From contig CP053450.1 in NCBI GenBank assembly GCA_013285505.1, positions 542,796 to 606,795 of the forward strand: a stretch of DNA of 64,000 nt, written 5' to 3'. Below are positions 48,293 through 58,704 of this stretch, piece after piece. Made by a program: the position numbers and the translations under genes. Source of the DNA: Planctomycetota bacterium. GTDB lineage: Bacteria; Planctomycetota; Phycisphaerae; Phycisphaerales; UBA1924. How positions within the stretch are numbered: the first letter of the stretch is position 1; each line of letters starts with the position of its first letter. The notes beneath the pieces are model-generated. The model worked only from the letters and a program-made list of their open reading frames with translations, was not told the DNA's origin and did not search any database.

Positions 48293-49618
48293 TCAGGACC
48301 CCGGATCGGCGGTTGGGGCGTCCGCGGCCTTGGCGTCGGCCAGCGCTTCTGCTTCGGCCGCTTCGGCCTCCACCTCGACCTCGTCGCGGACCGGCGTGCC
48401 GTCGGCGATACCCACGATCGTCTTAAAGGGGCCGGTGATCACCCGGTCGCCCTCGTCGAGCCCCGCGAGAATGACCGTCTCGGCCAGATCGCTCGGCCCC
48501 ACCGAGACGGGCACCGCCCTGGCCTTGCCCTCCTCGATGATGTAGACCACCGAGGCGAACGTCTTTCGCTTGTCCACGATGCCCTCGGCGCCGTCCACCG
48601 TGGGCTTGGGCAGCTCGTCGATGCGGCGGTCGAGCACCGACTGGCTCGGCACCACCAGCACGTCGCGCAGCTCCTGCACCGAGATCTCCGCCGTCGCGCT
48701 CAGACCCGACAGCAGCGGGCGGTCGGGATTGTCCCGCAGCTTGATCTCGGCCTCGTAGTAATACGTCCCGTCGGTCCACCGCCGACGCTCGAGCCCCACC
48801 CGCTCGACCAGACCGAAGAACGGCTCGTCCCGGTAGGCGTTGACGTACACCGTCGCGTCCTGCGCCGCTCGCACCTGGGCGATGTTGGACTCGTCCACCC
48901 GCGCCATGAGCAGCATGTCGGAGAGGTCCGCGATCTCGAGGATGATCGACCCGGCGTTGTTGAGCGTGCCGACCACGACCAGCTCGCCGACCTCGGCATT
49001 GAGCGTCGTGATCACGCCGTTGATCGGGCTCGAGATCACGGCGTTGGCCAGGTTGCGTTCGGCTTCGATGATCTGCGCGCGCGCGATCTCGACGTCCGCC
49101 GTCGCCATCTCCACCGTCGCGACCGCCTGGTTGTACCGATTCTCAGATTGCTCGTAGGCGACGTCGCTGATGTCGCCGGTGTCGTGCAGCTCGCGTTTGC
49201 GGCCAAAGTCGCTGAGGGCGACCGCCAGGTCCGCCTCCGAGCCGCGGAATCGGGCTTCCTGGGCCTTCAGCCTCGCCTTGGCCGCCTCGAGCCTCGCGGT
49301 CAGGTCCTCAGAGTCCAGCCGCACGACGACGTCGCCTGCGCGCACGACATCGCCCTCTTCGAACGGCAACGCCACGATCCGGGCCGAGACCTGGGCGCTG
49401 ATCTCCACCTTCGTGCGGGGTTCGACCAACCCCGGGGCGCTGACGCTCCGGGTCACGTCGCTCCGCCCGACCGCCTCAAGCCGCACCGTCGCGGCCTCTT
49501 CGTGCCGCTCAAACCGGGCCTTGAGCGTCTCGCCGAGCGAGGTCTGCGTCAGGGCGACACCCGCCCCCACGACACCGACCACCACCACCGCTCCGCCGAT
49601 CAACAGCACCTTGCCCAC
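48293..49618 (-). CDS. MacA-like periplasmic adaptor protein
   Basis: A membrane fusion protein of 441 residues with an N-terminal helix (VLLIGGAVVVVGVVGAGVAL), the lipoyl half PFEEGDVVRAGDVVVRLD, a helical hairpin (residues about 105-185), the second lipoyl half AVISSPINGVITTL, and a beta-barrel domain followed by an acidic Ala/Glu-rich tail. First gene of the operon that continues with the MacB-type ATPase, permease and TolC-like protein; the four form a complete tripartite pump. Confidence 0.9.
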   Translation of the reverse strand: MGKVLLIGGAVVVVGVVGAGVALTQTSLGETLKARFERHEEAATVRLEAVGRSDVTRSVSAPGLVEPRTKVEISAQVSARIVALPFEEGDVVRAGDVVVRLDSEDLTARLEAAKARLKAQEARFRGSEADLAVALSDFGRKRELHDTGDISDVAYEQSENRYNQAVATVEMATADVEIARAQIIEAERNLANAVISSPINGVITTLNAEVGELVVVGTLNNAGSIILEIADLSDMLLMARVDESNIAQVRAAQDATVYVNAYRDEPFFGLVERVGLERRRWTDGTYYYEAEIKLRDNPDRPLLSGLSATAEISVQELRDVLVVPSQSVLDRRIDELPKPTVDGAEGIVDKRKTFASVVYIIEEGKARAVPVSVGPSDLAETVILAGLDEGDRVITGPFKTIVGIADGTPVRDEVEVEAEAAEAEALADAKAADAPTADPGS

Positions 49619-49812
49619 GTCGAACCCCTTCCATCACCGCTCCGGGGCCCGATCCAGGCCTGGCAACCACCGTTGTTCCGAGAGTCGGATCCGCGCGTTT
49701 CACCCGAACGCCCCTTTTGGGCCACAAACCGGAGGACGATAGCGCTTCCCGGGGCTTGCCCGGTGCTCCGGGCCCGCTCGCCAGCATCGATCGCCAGAGG
49801 TTTCGCTTGGAA

Positions 49813-51382
49813 TCAGAGCCCGAGCTTCTCGCCGAGGAACCCGGCCACGGCGTCGAGGGCGACGCGGTGCTGCTCGCCGCTGTCGCGATCGCGGGCGGTG
49901 ACGGTCTGGTCGGTCAGCGAGTCGCCGTCGACGGTGAAGCACCACGGGCACCCGGCCTCGTCCATGCGGGCGTACCGCTTGCCGATCGACTGCTTGGCGT
50001 CGGTCTCGATGAATCCCGACCGCCCGAACCGCTGCTGCAGCTCGGCGTGGAGCTTCTCGGCGACCTCGGGCATGCCGTCCTTGTTGACCAGCGGGAAGAC
50101 CGCGGCCTTGATCGGCGCAAGCCTGGGGTGGAGCTTCAGGATCTCCGGGCTGGGCCGGCTCTCGTCGCGGGTGTAGGCCTCACAGAGCAGGGCCAGCACG
50201 CCCCGCGTCAGCCCGGCTGCGGGCTCGATGACGTCGGGCAGGTAGTGCTCGCCCTTGGGCTGGCCGTTCTTGGCCAGCTCGCCCCGGGTGTTGTCGAAGT
50301 ACTGCAGCTTGGTCCGCGAGTGCTTCTCGTGCTGGCTGAGGTCGAAGTTGGACCGGTGGGCGACACCCTCAAGCTCGCCGAAGCCCGGTGCGGTGAAGGG
50401 GTAGCGGTACTCGACATCGGCGGTGCCGGCGCCCTCCTTGGCGTAGTGGCTGAGCTCGTCCTTGTCGTGCTCGCGCATGATGAGGTTGTCGCTGGTCAGG
50501 CCGATCGATTCCCACCAGCGCTTCCGCTCGGCCTGCCAGAACTTGTACCACTTGCGAGCGTCCTCGGGGTGGCAGAACCACTCCATCTCCATCTGCTCAA
50601 ACTCGCGCGAACGGAAGATGAAGTTCCGCGGCGTGACCTCGTTGCGGAACGCCTTGCCGACCTGCGCGATGCCGAAGGGGACCTTGACGCGGCTGGTGTC
50701 CACCACGTTCTTGAAGTTGATGAAGATGCCCTGGGCGGTCTCGGGGCGGAGGTAGGCCTTGTTGTCCTCGCTCCGGATCGCACCGGTGTAGGTGTCGAAC
50801 ATGAGGTTGAACATGCGGGGCTCGGTCAGCGAGCCGGGCTCCTTCGCGTCGGGGCCGACCGTGCGCGCGAGCATCGCCGCGTCCGGCGCTTCGTTCTCGA
50901 TGACCTCGACGTCATCGTCACCGAGATCGCGTTTGACGTACTTGCCGAGCCGCCTTGAGCGCCTGGGCCCGGCCCGCTTCGCTGCCCTCGACGAAGGCGA
51001 AGAGCCGGCCCTCGGCCTCGCCTTTGAGCCCCAGATACCGCAGATGGTCGGCGCGATAGCGCGACTTGCTCTCGCGGCAGTCCACCATCGGATCGTTAAA
51101 CCCGCCCACATGCCCGCTCGCCTCCCACACCTTCGGGTTCTGGATGATCGAGCTGTCGAGGCCGACGATCTGGAGACGTTCGCCGTCCGGGCCCTTGGGC
51201 GGGTTGAGGACCATCGCCTCCCACCAGGCGTCGCGGAGGTTGTTCTTGAGCTGCACGCCCAGCGGGCCGTAGTCCCAGAAGCCGTTGATCCCGCCGTAGA
51301 TCTCGCTGGCGGGGTAGACGAACCCGCGCCGCTTGCAGAGCGAGACGATGTCTTCCATGGATTTCTGGGCGTTGTCGGTCAT
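49813..51382 (-). CDS. glyS: glycyl-tRNA synthetase, alpha2 (eukaryote/archaeal-type) form
   Basis: A class II aminoacyl-tRNA synthetase charging tRNA-Gly, single-chain dimeric type. The N-terminus has [20 protein letters not shown], motif 2 is [22 protein letters not shown], motif 3 lies at the [21 protein letters not shown] anticodon-domain junction, and the C-terminal anticodon-binding domain includes [18 protein letters not shown]. One frame break at GAGCCGC (50947-50953); GAGCGC restores [17 protein letters not shown]. This is an essential gene, so a true disruption is unlikely. Confidence 0.93.
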
Positions 51383-51427
51383 CGGGCGGGGCTCCTGGCG
51401 TGGGTCGTATTGGGGGGATGGTAGGAA

Positions 51428-51586
51428 AGAGCCCCAAGCGTGAGCGCGTGGGTCCGGTCGTGAGCGCGCGGGCCTCGTAGAGCCCCCCGCGCGAGCGGGG
51501 GGAAACGGAATCTGGCGACGTGTCGATTGTCCCCTCGTCTGCACAAGGGGCTCTGTGGGGCGTGCCCCCACGCTCGCGTGAGGGGC
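51428..51586. repeat. cluster of four GC-rich palindromic (REP-like) units
   Basis: Related hairpin units lie in the gap upstream of glyS: one starting near 51428, a clean one at 51476-51503 (8-base-pair stem 51483-51490 with 51495-51502), one inverted at 51531-51554 and one inverted at 51564-51586. All share an AGAGCCCC-type arm. The second is nearly identical to the copy inside the phosphatase gene at 4275-4302. They do not resemble the REP elements around the RAYT gene. Confidence 0.65.
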
Positions 51587-51606
51587 TCCGTGCTCACCCG
51601 CGGGCG

Positions 51607-52269
51607 TCAGGGTGCCGGGCGGATGATCCGGTCCCAGACCTCGGCCATGCCGATCGACTCGACGTCCCGGTCGGCCTCGACGGTCACGGTGGCGAAGTCG
51701 GCGATCTTGGGCGAGGGGGTGAGCTGCACCTTGGCCGTCTCGGCCACCTGCACGAGGCCGAGGGCCCCGCTGCCGGTCACGCTGATCACCCAGCGTCCCT
51801 CGCCGAGCTGGCGGTAGACCGCCTTGCCCATCCGCGCCTGCCCGTCGCCCTCGCCCCACAGCACCGGGCCGATCCCGGGGTCGATCACGACCCCCTGGCT
51901 CGGCGGCGCGTTGGCGTCGAAGACCCGCCTGATCCACAGGCGGCTGTCGCGGACGATGTAGTCCACATAGACCTCGCCGGCGGGGTCGTAGGGGGTCTCG
52001 ATCCGGCGGAGGATGCCGGTCTCGGAGACGACCAGCACGCTGAGCTTGCCGTCCTCGACCTGCAACTCGGTGACCGCCGACTTGCGGACGGCCTCGTTGT
52101 AGGTGGTGCGGAGTCCCTCGTACTCGTCGGCGAGCGTGGCGAGTCGCGTCCGATAAATGTCGGCCGCGGCACCGGCACGGATGTACTGATAGCCCAGGAT
52201 GCCCGCCGCGGCGATGACCGCGAGCATGATCGAGGTGGAGATGGTCCGGGTGAGTGTGGCTACTGGCAT
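51607..52269 (-). CDS. membrane-anchored hypothetical protein
   Basis: A 220-residue protein with one N-terminal hydrophobic helix ([18 protein letters not shown]), a short helical coiled-coil segment (residues about 40-65) and a beta-rich C-terminal part ([17 protein letters not shown]). The bulk should be periplasmic. I do not recognise the family; no neighbour suggests a role. Confidence 0.65.
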   Translation of the reverse strand: MPVATLTRTISTSIMLAVIAAAGILGYQYIRAGAAADIYRTRLATLADEYEGLRTTYNEAVRKSAVTELQVEDGKLSVLVVSETGILRRIETPYDPAGEVYVDYIVRDSRLWIRRVFDANAPPSQGVVIDPGIGPVLWGEGDGQARMGKAVYRQLGEGRWVISVTGSGALGLVQVAETAKVQLTPSPKIADFATVTVEADRDVESIGMAEVWDRIIRPAP

Positions 52270-52395
52270 GGTGATGGCGCTCCGCTGAATTCATCGGCGG
52301 GAAGGGCGATATGTCATCAGACAGCCGACGACGCCCGCGAGTTCTGTGATTTCGATGCCCGGCGGCAGAAGACCCGGCACCCCGTCCCGCGCCGA

Positions 52396-53753
52396 TCACC
52401 CAAACCGCTTGACCACCACCGTGTCGTTCTGCCCGCCGAAGCCGAAGCTGTTGGAAAGACAGGTCTCCACCCCGCCCTTGCCCGAAAGATCGCGGGCGGT
52501 GTTGGGGATGTAGTCGAGGTCGAGGTCCGGGTCGGCGTCGTGCAGGTTGACCGTGGGGGGCAGCACGCCGGTCCGGATCGCCTGCACGCACGTGATCAGC
52601 TCGACCACCCCGGCGGCCTGGATCAGGTGCCCCATCATCGACTTGATCGAGCTGATCGCCACCCGCGGGGCCTGCTCGCCGAACGCGGCCTTGATCGCCT
52701 TGGTCTCGATCGAGTCGTTCTCCTTGGTGCCCGTGCCGTGGGCGGAGATGTAGTCCACCGGCGGCCGGCCGTCGCTCCGGGGCTGTGCCGGGTCGATCCC
52801 GGCCTGGTGCAGGGCGGCCAGCATGGCCGTCCGGGCCCCGCGCCCGTCGGGTTGCATGTCGGTGATGCGGAAGGCGTCCGCGGTCGAGCCGTAGCCGGCC
52901 AACTCGGCCAGCGGCGTCGCGCCGCGGCGTTCGGCGGCTCTCCAGCGACTCGAGCACCACGATCCCGGCACCCTCGCCCATGACGAACCCGTCCCGCGTC
53001 CGGCTGAAGGGCCGGGCGGCGGTCGACGGGTCGTCGTTGCGGGTGCTCATGGCGGTCAGGCGGATGAACCCGGTCATGCCGAGCGGGTGGATCATCGAGT
53101 GGGCGCCGCCGGCCAGCATGATGTCGGCGTCGCCCCGGCGGATGATCTCGCTCGCCTCGCCGACCGACTGGGTGCCCGCGGCACAGGCGGTCATGCAGTT
53201 GAACGCCGGGCCGCGGCACTGGAACGCCGAGGCCAGGTGCGAGAGCCGCCGCGTTGGGTTCCTGCTCGATCTCACGGATGGGCGGCTCATGCGGCTGGTG
53301 GGCTGCGTGTGCCCAGCGGTTGCCGTCCACGCGCCGGTTGTCGGCGTCCCACCCGCCGAGGTTGGTCGCCCAGAAGGCGTCGTAGTCGAGCGAGCCCTCG
53401 CCGCCGCCGAGATAGAGCCCCACCCGCCGGGGCTCGGCGCCGCGGATCGGCTCTCCGGGCCCGCCGAGGCCGGCCTGTGTCCACGCCTGCGTCGCGGCCG
53501 CGAGGGCCATCTGGGTGCCGACGCCCGCCTGCGCGTGCCGCCGGGCCAGTGCTGCGGGGAGATGGTCGGGAAGGTCAAACCCCTTCACCTCCGCAGCGAA
53601 GTTGGTGGTGAAGCTGGAGGCGTCAAACCGGGACACCGGGCCGATCGCGACCTCTCCGGCGGTCAGGCGGGACCACGCGCGGTCGATGGTGTGGCCCAGG
53701 GGCGTGATCCAGCCCATGCCGGTGATGACGATGCGGGGTGAAGCGGATGGCAT
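52396..53753 (-). CDS. fabF: 3-oxoacyl-[acyl-carrier-protein] synthase II
   Basis: A condensing enzyme of fatty-acid elongation. The catalytic triad is visible: Cys in [10 protein letters not shown], His in [11 protein letters not shown] and His in [12 protein letters not shown]; the C-terminus has [11 protein letters not shown]. Frame breaks at GAGCCGC (53243-53249) and GCGGCTC (52934-52940) both resolve by dropping one base. A second Met 21 codons upstream exists, but ATG 53753 directly precedes the family start RIVITGMG. No acpP, fabD or fabG is adjacent, so it could also be a second KAS-type enzyme. Confidence 0.9.
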
Positions 53754-53819
53754 CGTGAACTGTACGGAGGGTTGCGGCAGACCGCTCGGGCGCGGAGTGT
53801 CGATCGGATCGGCCAAGTG

Positions 53820-53925
53820 TTCGGAATGTATTTGTATATTCAGGATAAAAAGCTGCTGAATATCGCGAAATTGGGCTTGACAGCGATAGGGGCGGTCACG
53901 AGACTCTTATAGTAGTCACTAACTT
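53820..53925. promoter_or_regulatory. AT-rich divergent promoter region between fabF and a secreted-protein gene
   Basis: A clearly AT-richer block in otherwise GC-rich DNA, in the only divergent gap of this part. On the plus strand TTGACA (53878-53883) matches a -35 box, but the nearest good -10 (TATAGT, 53909-53914) is 25 bases away, so the exact boxes are uncertain. On the minus strand a TATACA-type box is present near 53833-53840. Confidence 0.35.
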
Positions 53926-53989
53926 TTTCATCCGGTCATCGGTGCAGCGGTGTGGGCTGCTCGATGTGGCGGAGCAGAAAGGAAGCGTC

Positions 53990-54517
53990 ATGTGGAAATC
54001 AGGTGTGTTGGTACTCGCGGCGGCGGCGGTGCTCTTTGTGACGGGTGTGGGTTCGACGGGTGCGCAGCCGACACCGGCGCGTGAGCCCGCGTTCCGCGTC
54101 GGCACGTACGACAATCGTGCCATCGCGATCGCGTGGGTGCGTTCGGAATTCAGCGATCTCGGAGAGCTCCGTGAGCAGCTCGATGCTGCGGAGACGGCGG
54201 GCGACCAGGCGAAGATCGACGAACTCATGGAGCTCGGCCCCAAAGTCCAGCAGAAGCTGCACCTGCAGGGCTTCGGTCGGGCCCCGGTGTCGGACCTGCT
54301 CGAGGCGGTGCAGGATCGGCTGACGGAGGTGGCCGAGGAAACCGGCGTGGATGTCATCGTGTTCGAGTGCAACTTCGCGGGACCGGGCGTCGAGGTAGTG
54401 GACGTGACCGACGCGCTGGTGGAGCTGTTCTCACCGACCGTCGAGACGCGCACGACGATCGATGCGCTTCTCCGCAACGACCCCGTCCCTCTGGAGGATC
54501 TCCACCCCGAGCACTGA
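53990..54517 (+). CDS. secreted hypothetical protein
   Basis: 175 residues. A signal peptide (VLVLAAAAVLFVTGVGSTGA) is followed by a conserved-looking RVGTYDNRAIAIAWVRSEF segment, a helical charged region and a beta/alpha C-terminal half (GVDVIVFECNF, then VVDVTDALVELF) that resembles the C-terminal end of OmpH/Skp-type chaperones, though I cannot assign it. The ATG at 53990 follows AAAGGAAG. Confidence 0.65.
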   Translation: MWKSGVLVLAAAAVLFVTGVGSTGAQPTPAREPAFRVGTYDNRAIAIAWVRSEFSDLGELREQLDAAETAGDQAKIDELMELGPKVQQKLHLQGFGRAPVSDLLEAVQDRLTEVAEETGVDVIVFECNFAGPGVEVVDVTDALVELFSPTVETRTTIDALLRNDPVPLEDLHPEH

Positions 54518-54612
54518 GCGCGTCGTTTGCGCCTGGCCGGGTCGGTCCCAGAGCGTTCGTTGCGTCGCCTGTGTGCGGAGCCGGCGTGATGGCGGGGTGG
54601 TACGCTCGTTCC

Positions 54613-55224
54613 ATGAGCACACCTCTGCACGAACGCTCCTTCGGCGACTTTCTCGAGCAGCTCGCCGCCAAGACCCCGACGCCCGGCGGCGGGGCGGTGG
54701 CGTCGGCGGTGGGGGCGCTGGGGGCGGCACTCGGCGACATGGTGCTGGCCTACAGCGTGGGCAAGAAGTCGCTGGCCGAGCACGAGCCGGTGCTGCGGGA
54801 GGCCGCCAAGCGGCTCGGCCGGGCGCGGGTCGTGCTCCTCGAGCTCGCGGCCGAGGACGAGGCGGCGTACGGGCTGGTGAACGAGCTTTCGAGATTGCCG
54901 GCCGATGACGCCCGGCGGGTGGAGTTGCCGGCGGCTTCGGTGGCGGCGGCGCAGGTGCCGCTGTCGTGCATGGCGGCGTGTGTGGGGGTGCTGGGGGTGC
55001 TCGAGCCGCTGCCGGGCATCACCAATCACTATCTGCGGAGCGACCTGGCGATCGCGGCGATCCTGGCCGAGGCCGCGGCGAGGGCGGGGGCGTGGAATGT
55101 CCGCGTGAATCTGCCCGGCATTGAGGATGTTTCGGTCCGCGGCTCGATCGAGACCGAGTGTGAAGCGCTGCTGGCGAGGGCGGCCGAGGTCGCGGGGCGG
55201 GTCGAGGGCGCGTGCCGGGGCTAG
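54613..55224 (+). CDS. formiminotetrahydrofolate cyclodeaminase-like protein
   Basis: A standalone FTCD cyclodeaminase domain of 203 residues that would convert 5-formimino-THF to 5,10-methenyl-THF. AAKTPTPGGGAVASAVGALG at the N-terminus is the family signature, and the VNLPGIED segment lies near the end. The formiminotransferase half found in vertebrate FTCD is absent, as is usual in bacteria. It precedes a PP2C-type phosphatase by 31 bases. Confidence 0.88.
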   Translation: MSTPLHERSFGDFLEQLAAKTPTPGGGAVASAVGALGAALGDMVLAYSVGKKSLAEHEPVLREAAKRLGRARVVLLELAAEDEAAYGLVNELSRLPADDARRVELPAASVAAAQVPLSCMAACVGVLGVLEPLPGITNHYLRSDLAIAAILAEAAARAGAWNVRVNLPGIEDVSVRGSIETECEALLARAAEVAGRVEGACRG

Positions 55225-55255
55225 GTTCTTTTGGCCGCATGCCGTACCATCGGCC

Positions 55256-56560
55256 ATGCCTCCAGCGGAAACAGCCGGCGTGGACACGATCGCCGACCAG
55301 ATCAGTGTGCTTGCGGAGATGCTCCGCGATGTCAGCAGTGTCGACGAGCCCGTCGAGATGCTCCGCCGCTTCGGTCAGCATTTCTGGCGCGTGCGGCGGA
55401 TCGACTATCTGGTCTCGACCAGCAGGCGGGGCCTGCCCGAGGGGCACTACAAGGTGACCCGCGCGATGACGCCCGGCCGACTCGACGAGAGCGACGGCGG
55501 GCCGAACCCTTGGCGCGACTGGAGCAAGCTGAGCCTCCACACCGGCGGGTTTCTGGGCGAGGTGATGTCCCGTGTCGAGCCGCAGCTGTTCAACAACCTG
55601 CGGGTCACGGACGATCCGGTGCTCGGCGATGCGCTCGCCGGGTTCGGCAGCTGCGTCGCCAGCCCGATTTTCGACCGGGGCGAGGCGCTGAACTGGAACT
55701 TCAACTTCCACAAGGACCCGGCGTTCTACACCCGCAAGCACCTCGTTGACCACTTCCTGACGACCAACCTCGTCGGCACCGCCACGCGGAACCTGCTCGC
55801 GGTCAACCGGGCCGAGGAGCTCAACCGCCAGCTCACGGCGCAGCTCGAGGCCGTGGCTCGGGTGCAGCAGGCGCTGCTGCCGATCGAGATCCCCGAGATC
55901 CCCGATCTGTCTATCGCCACGAGTTATCTCACCAGCCAGGAGGCCGGCGGCGACTACTACGACTTCTTCCCGCTGCCCGGCGGCAGGTGGGGCGTGCTGA
56001 TCGCCGATGTCGCCGGGCACGGTGCGGCGGCGGCGACGGTCATGGCGATGCTCCACGCGATCCTGCACGGGTACGAGGGGCCAGAGTACGACCCCGCGGC
56101 CGTGATGCGGTACGCCAACCGGCGGCTCGGGATGCACCGCATCGACGCGACATTCGTGACCGCGTTCTTTGCCGTGTATGACCCGGCGGACCACAGGCTG
56201 ACGTATGCGCGCGCAGGGCACAACCCGCCGCGGCTGAAGCGCGGTGACACCGGCGAGGTGCGCGTGCTCGACGACGCGCCGGGGCTGCCGCTGGGCATCA
56301 CCGACGAGTACGACATCCAGACCGGCCAGCTCGAGCTCGATCTCCACGACACGCTCGTGCTCTACACCGACGGCATCACCGAGGCGTTCAGCGCCGATCG
56401 CGAGCAGTTCGGCACGCATCGGCTCGACGAGGCGCTCATCGGTTGCTCGGGCGAGCCGGAGTGTGTGGTCGATTCGGTGCACAAGGCGCTCTATCAGCAC
56501 ACCCGCTCGCTCTCGCGGGACGACGATCAGACGATCGTCGCGTTGCGGCGTGTGCGGTAG
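55256..56560 (+). CDS. SpoIIE/PP2C-type protein phosphatase with N-terminal GAF-like domain
   Basis: The N-terminal 180 residues look like a GAF-type sensor, followed by a coiled-coil hinge (ELNRQLTAQLEAVARVQQALLP) and a PPM phosphatase domain: GGDYYDFFPL carries metal ligands, VLIADVAGHGAAAATVMAMLH the second metal Asp, AGHNPPRLKR the middle block and LVLYTDGITEAF the last Asp. RsbU-like control of an anti-sigma antagonist is the usual role. 434 residues; no frameshift. Confidence 0.9.
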   Translation: MPPAETAGVDTIADQISVLAEMLRDVSSVDEPVEMLRRFGQHFWRVRRIDYLVSTSRRGLPEGHYKVTRAMTPGRLDESDGGPNPWRDWSKLSLHTGGFLGEVMSRVEPQLFNNLRVTDDPVLGDALAGFGSCVASPIFDRGEALNWNFNFHKDPAFYTRKHLVDHFLTTNLVGTATRNLLAVNRAEELNRQLTAQLEAVARVQQALLPIEIPEIPDLSIATSYLTSQEAGGDYYDFFPLPGGRWGVLIADVAGHGAAAATVMAMLHAILHGYEGPEYDPAAVMRYANRRLGMHRIDATFVTAFFAVYDPADHRLTYARAGHNPPRLKRGDTGEVRVLDDAPGLPLGITDEYDIQTGQLELDLHDTLVLYTDGITEAFSADREQFGTHRLDEALIGCSGEPECVVDSVHKALYQHTRSLSRDDDQTIVALRRVR

Positions 56561-56603
56561 CCGCGGACTGTGGCCGGGCATATGCCGCTAGGCTGTGGCC
56601 TCG

Positions 56604-57110
56604 ATGCCCCCGCCCCGACCGCCAACCGATGCCCCGTCAGAATCGCCGCCGCGAGAATGGTTCGACGAGCCCGACCGGGACACCGGCGAGACGGGTCTGC
56701 GGTTCGGGTGCACGCTCTGCGGCAACTGCTGCTCGGGCCCGCCGGGGTATGTGCTCTTCACCGAAGCAGAGGGCCGGGCGATCGCGGGCCGGCTCGGCAT
56801 CACCGAGGCGGAGTTCCTTGAGCGGTTCACCGAGGACACCCACCACGGCCGTTCGATCATCGATATCGACACCGGCCGCGGGTACGACTGCGTCTTCCTC
56901 GACCGCACGACGATGCCGGGCAAGGCGGTGTGCTCAATCTACGAGGACCGCCCGGAGCAGTGCCGCACGTGGCCGTTCTGGAACAAGCTGCTGCGCTCTC
57001 GTGACGACTGGGTGCGTGCGAAGGCGACGTGCCCCGGGCTGGACCAGGGGCGGCACTACACGCCGGTGGAGATCAGGGTGATCCGGAGCGGCGGCACGCC
57101 GGATGACTAG
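56604..57110 (+). CDS. YkgJ-family cysteine-cluster (zinc/iron-chelating) protein
   Basis: A small Cys-rich protein. GCTLCGNCCSGPPGYV, then YDCVFL, then CSIYEDRPEQCRTWPFW and a later Cys together give the CxxC...C cluster that defines the YkgJ/UPF0153 family, thought to bind Zn or an Fe-S cluster. 168 residues from ATG 56604; a GTG three codons earlier is possible. It overlaps the end of the convergent O-antigen ligase gene by four bases. Confidence 0.85.
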   Translation: MPPPRPPTDAPSESPPREWFDEPDRDTGETGLRFGCTLCGNCCSGPPGYVLFTEAEGRAIAGRLGITEAEFLERFTEDTHHGRSIIDIDTGRGYDCVFLDRTTMPGKAVCSIYEDRPEQCRTWPFWNKLLRSRDDWVRAKATCPGLDQGRHYTPVEIRVIRSGGTPDD

Positions 57111-58582
57111 CGTGCCGGCGCGGTCGGCCGATGGCGGACCGCAAAGACGAGCAGCACGGCCAGCAACGCTCCGGTCTGCGAGTTGACGTGGATGCTGTCG
57201 AAGACGCTCACCAGCAGCAGCCCGACGAGCCGCAAAGCACGGACCGTCGGCGTAGCCCGATGGCCCGTCGCCCGGCTGGCGGCGGGCGCTGCCGATGATG
57301 GTTAGGGCCACGAAGGCGATCGCGAGCCCCAGCCCCGGCACGCCCAGCGTGGCTGCGGCGTGGAGCAGGGCGTTGTGGGCGTGGGCGTGGAAGCGGCGGG
57401 AGTTCGGATCGATCTCCTGCGACTCGACGTGCGCGCGCGCCCACGCTTCGTAGCCGCCGACGCCGGTGCCGGTGAGCGGATGCTCGGCAAATGCCTCCAT
57501 CGCCCACCAACCCATCAGCAGGCGGGCGCCGGTGTCGGTCTGGAATTCTTTGTGCTCGATCGCGCCGGTGACCTCGGCGCGTCCGGCGTCGAAGCGCGCG
57601 CGCAGCTGGTCGCCGACGGTGAGCCATGCCGCGGCCGAGCCGACGGCGACGATGCCGAGCAGGATGAGGACGGGCGCGTCCGAGCCGGGCCCGGGGTTTG
57701 ATGCGGGCGACGGCGACGACGCAGGCGATGCCCACCAGCCCCGCGGCCGCGAGCCATGCGCCGCGGGTGCCGGTCGCGAGGATGCCGAGAAGTGTCGCGG
57801 CGCTGCCCAGTGCGCCGAGCAACCGCCATTTGCCGCGGCCCCAGAGCCGCGGCGGGCAGGTGGAGCCCGAGGGCTGCGGTGAGGAGCGAGCCGCCGACGA
57901 CGGGGTCGAGCCAGCCGCTGTTGCGCCCGGGCAGGCGGTTCCAGGTCATCGCGTCGACCTCGAGGGCGAGGCCGAGAGCGTGGACGACCTGCGAGAGCTG
58001 CGCCACGGCGAAGCCGAAGATAAGAGCGCCGAGCAACAGGCCGCGGCGGTCGGAGACCGGCCAGAGTGCGACCGCCACGATGCCGAACCGGAGCACGCCG
58101 AACTGGTCAACCCAGGCGTCGTGCGGGCCGAGGGTCCAGAGGCGGCTGGCCAGGGCGAGGAGTGTCCAGGCGAGCAGCACCAGGATGAGCGGTTGGAGGA
58201 AGAACAGGGGCAGCGTCCGCCAGTGCCGGTGGATGCGGATGAGCATGGCCGCGACGACACCGATGGCACCGAGCTCGACAGCGCTGGTGGGTGCGGCCAC
58301 CGCGGCGCAGGCCAGGGCCCCCAGCCAGGCGTGGACGGTGTGCCCGAAGGGGTCGATCCGGCGTTGCTCGGCGAACGCGGCATCGACCCGCTCGCGGGTC
58401 ACCCGCCACCACGGGCCGGCGTGCGGCGGGGTGGGCGCGGGATGCTCGGGAGAGGGTGCGGGCACGGGTGCATGATCGGTGCGAACCGGTGTCGCGGCAA
58501 GGCGGTGGTGCAACGGGAGTGGCGGGTTTCCGAACAAATCCAGAGTATCGGGGTGCAACTTTCGCTGTGATTGGCTGAACAA
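57107..58582 (-). CDS. O-antigen ligase/polymerase-like membrane protein (Wzy_C)
   Basis: A polytopic membrane protein with about ten hydrophobic segments. The Wzy_C signature is WWAMEAFAEHPLTGTGVGGY and, further on, AHNALLHAAATLGVPGLGLA. Its usual roles are ligation or polymerisation of cell-surface polysaccharide. Frame breaks lie at GAGCCGC (57844-57850), around 57690 and at GAGCCGC (57227-57233). Correction gives a last helix VGLLLVSVFDSIHV and a natural TAG at 57107. The start is uncertain; the frame opens with TTG at 58582 and has a Pro-rich cytoplasmic leader. Confidence 0.78.
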
Positions 58583-58704
58583 TGCCTCGGGTTCGGTCGT
58601 CTGACCGAAGTATGCTGGTGTGATCGCCGGGCGGGTGCCCGCCGGGCGTGTTTCCCGCGATTGCCGCGGGATGGAGGGGCCGGACCCGCCCCGGGGAGTT
58701 GGTG

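Noticed and set aside
53878..53914. A sigma-70 promoter with TTGACA and TATAGT
   Set aside because: The spacing of 25 bases is too long for a normal promoter; only the general AT-rich region is reported.
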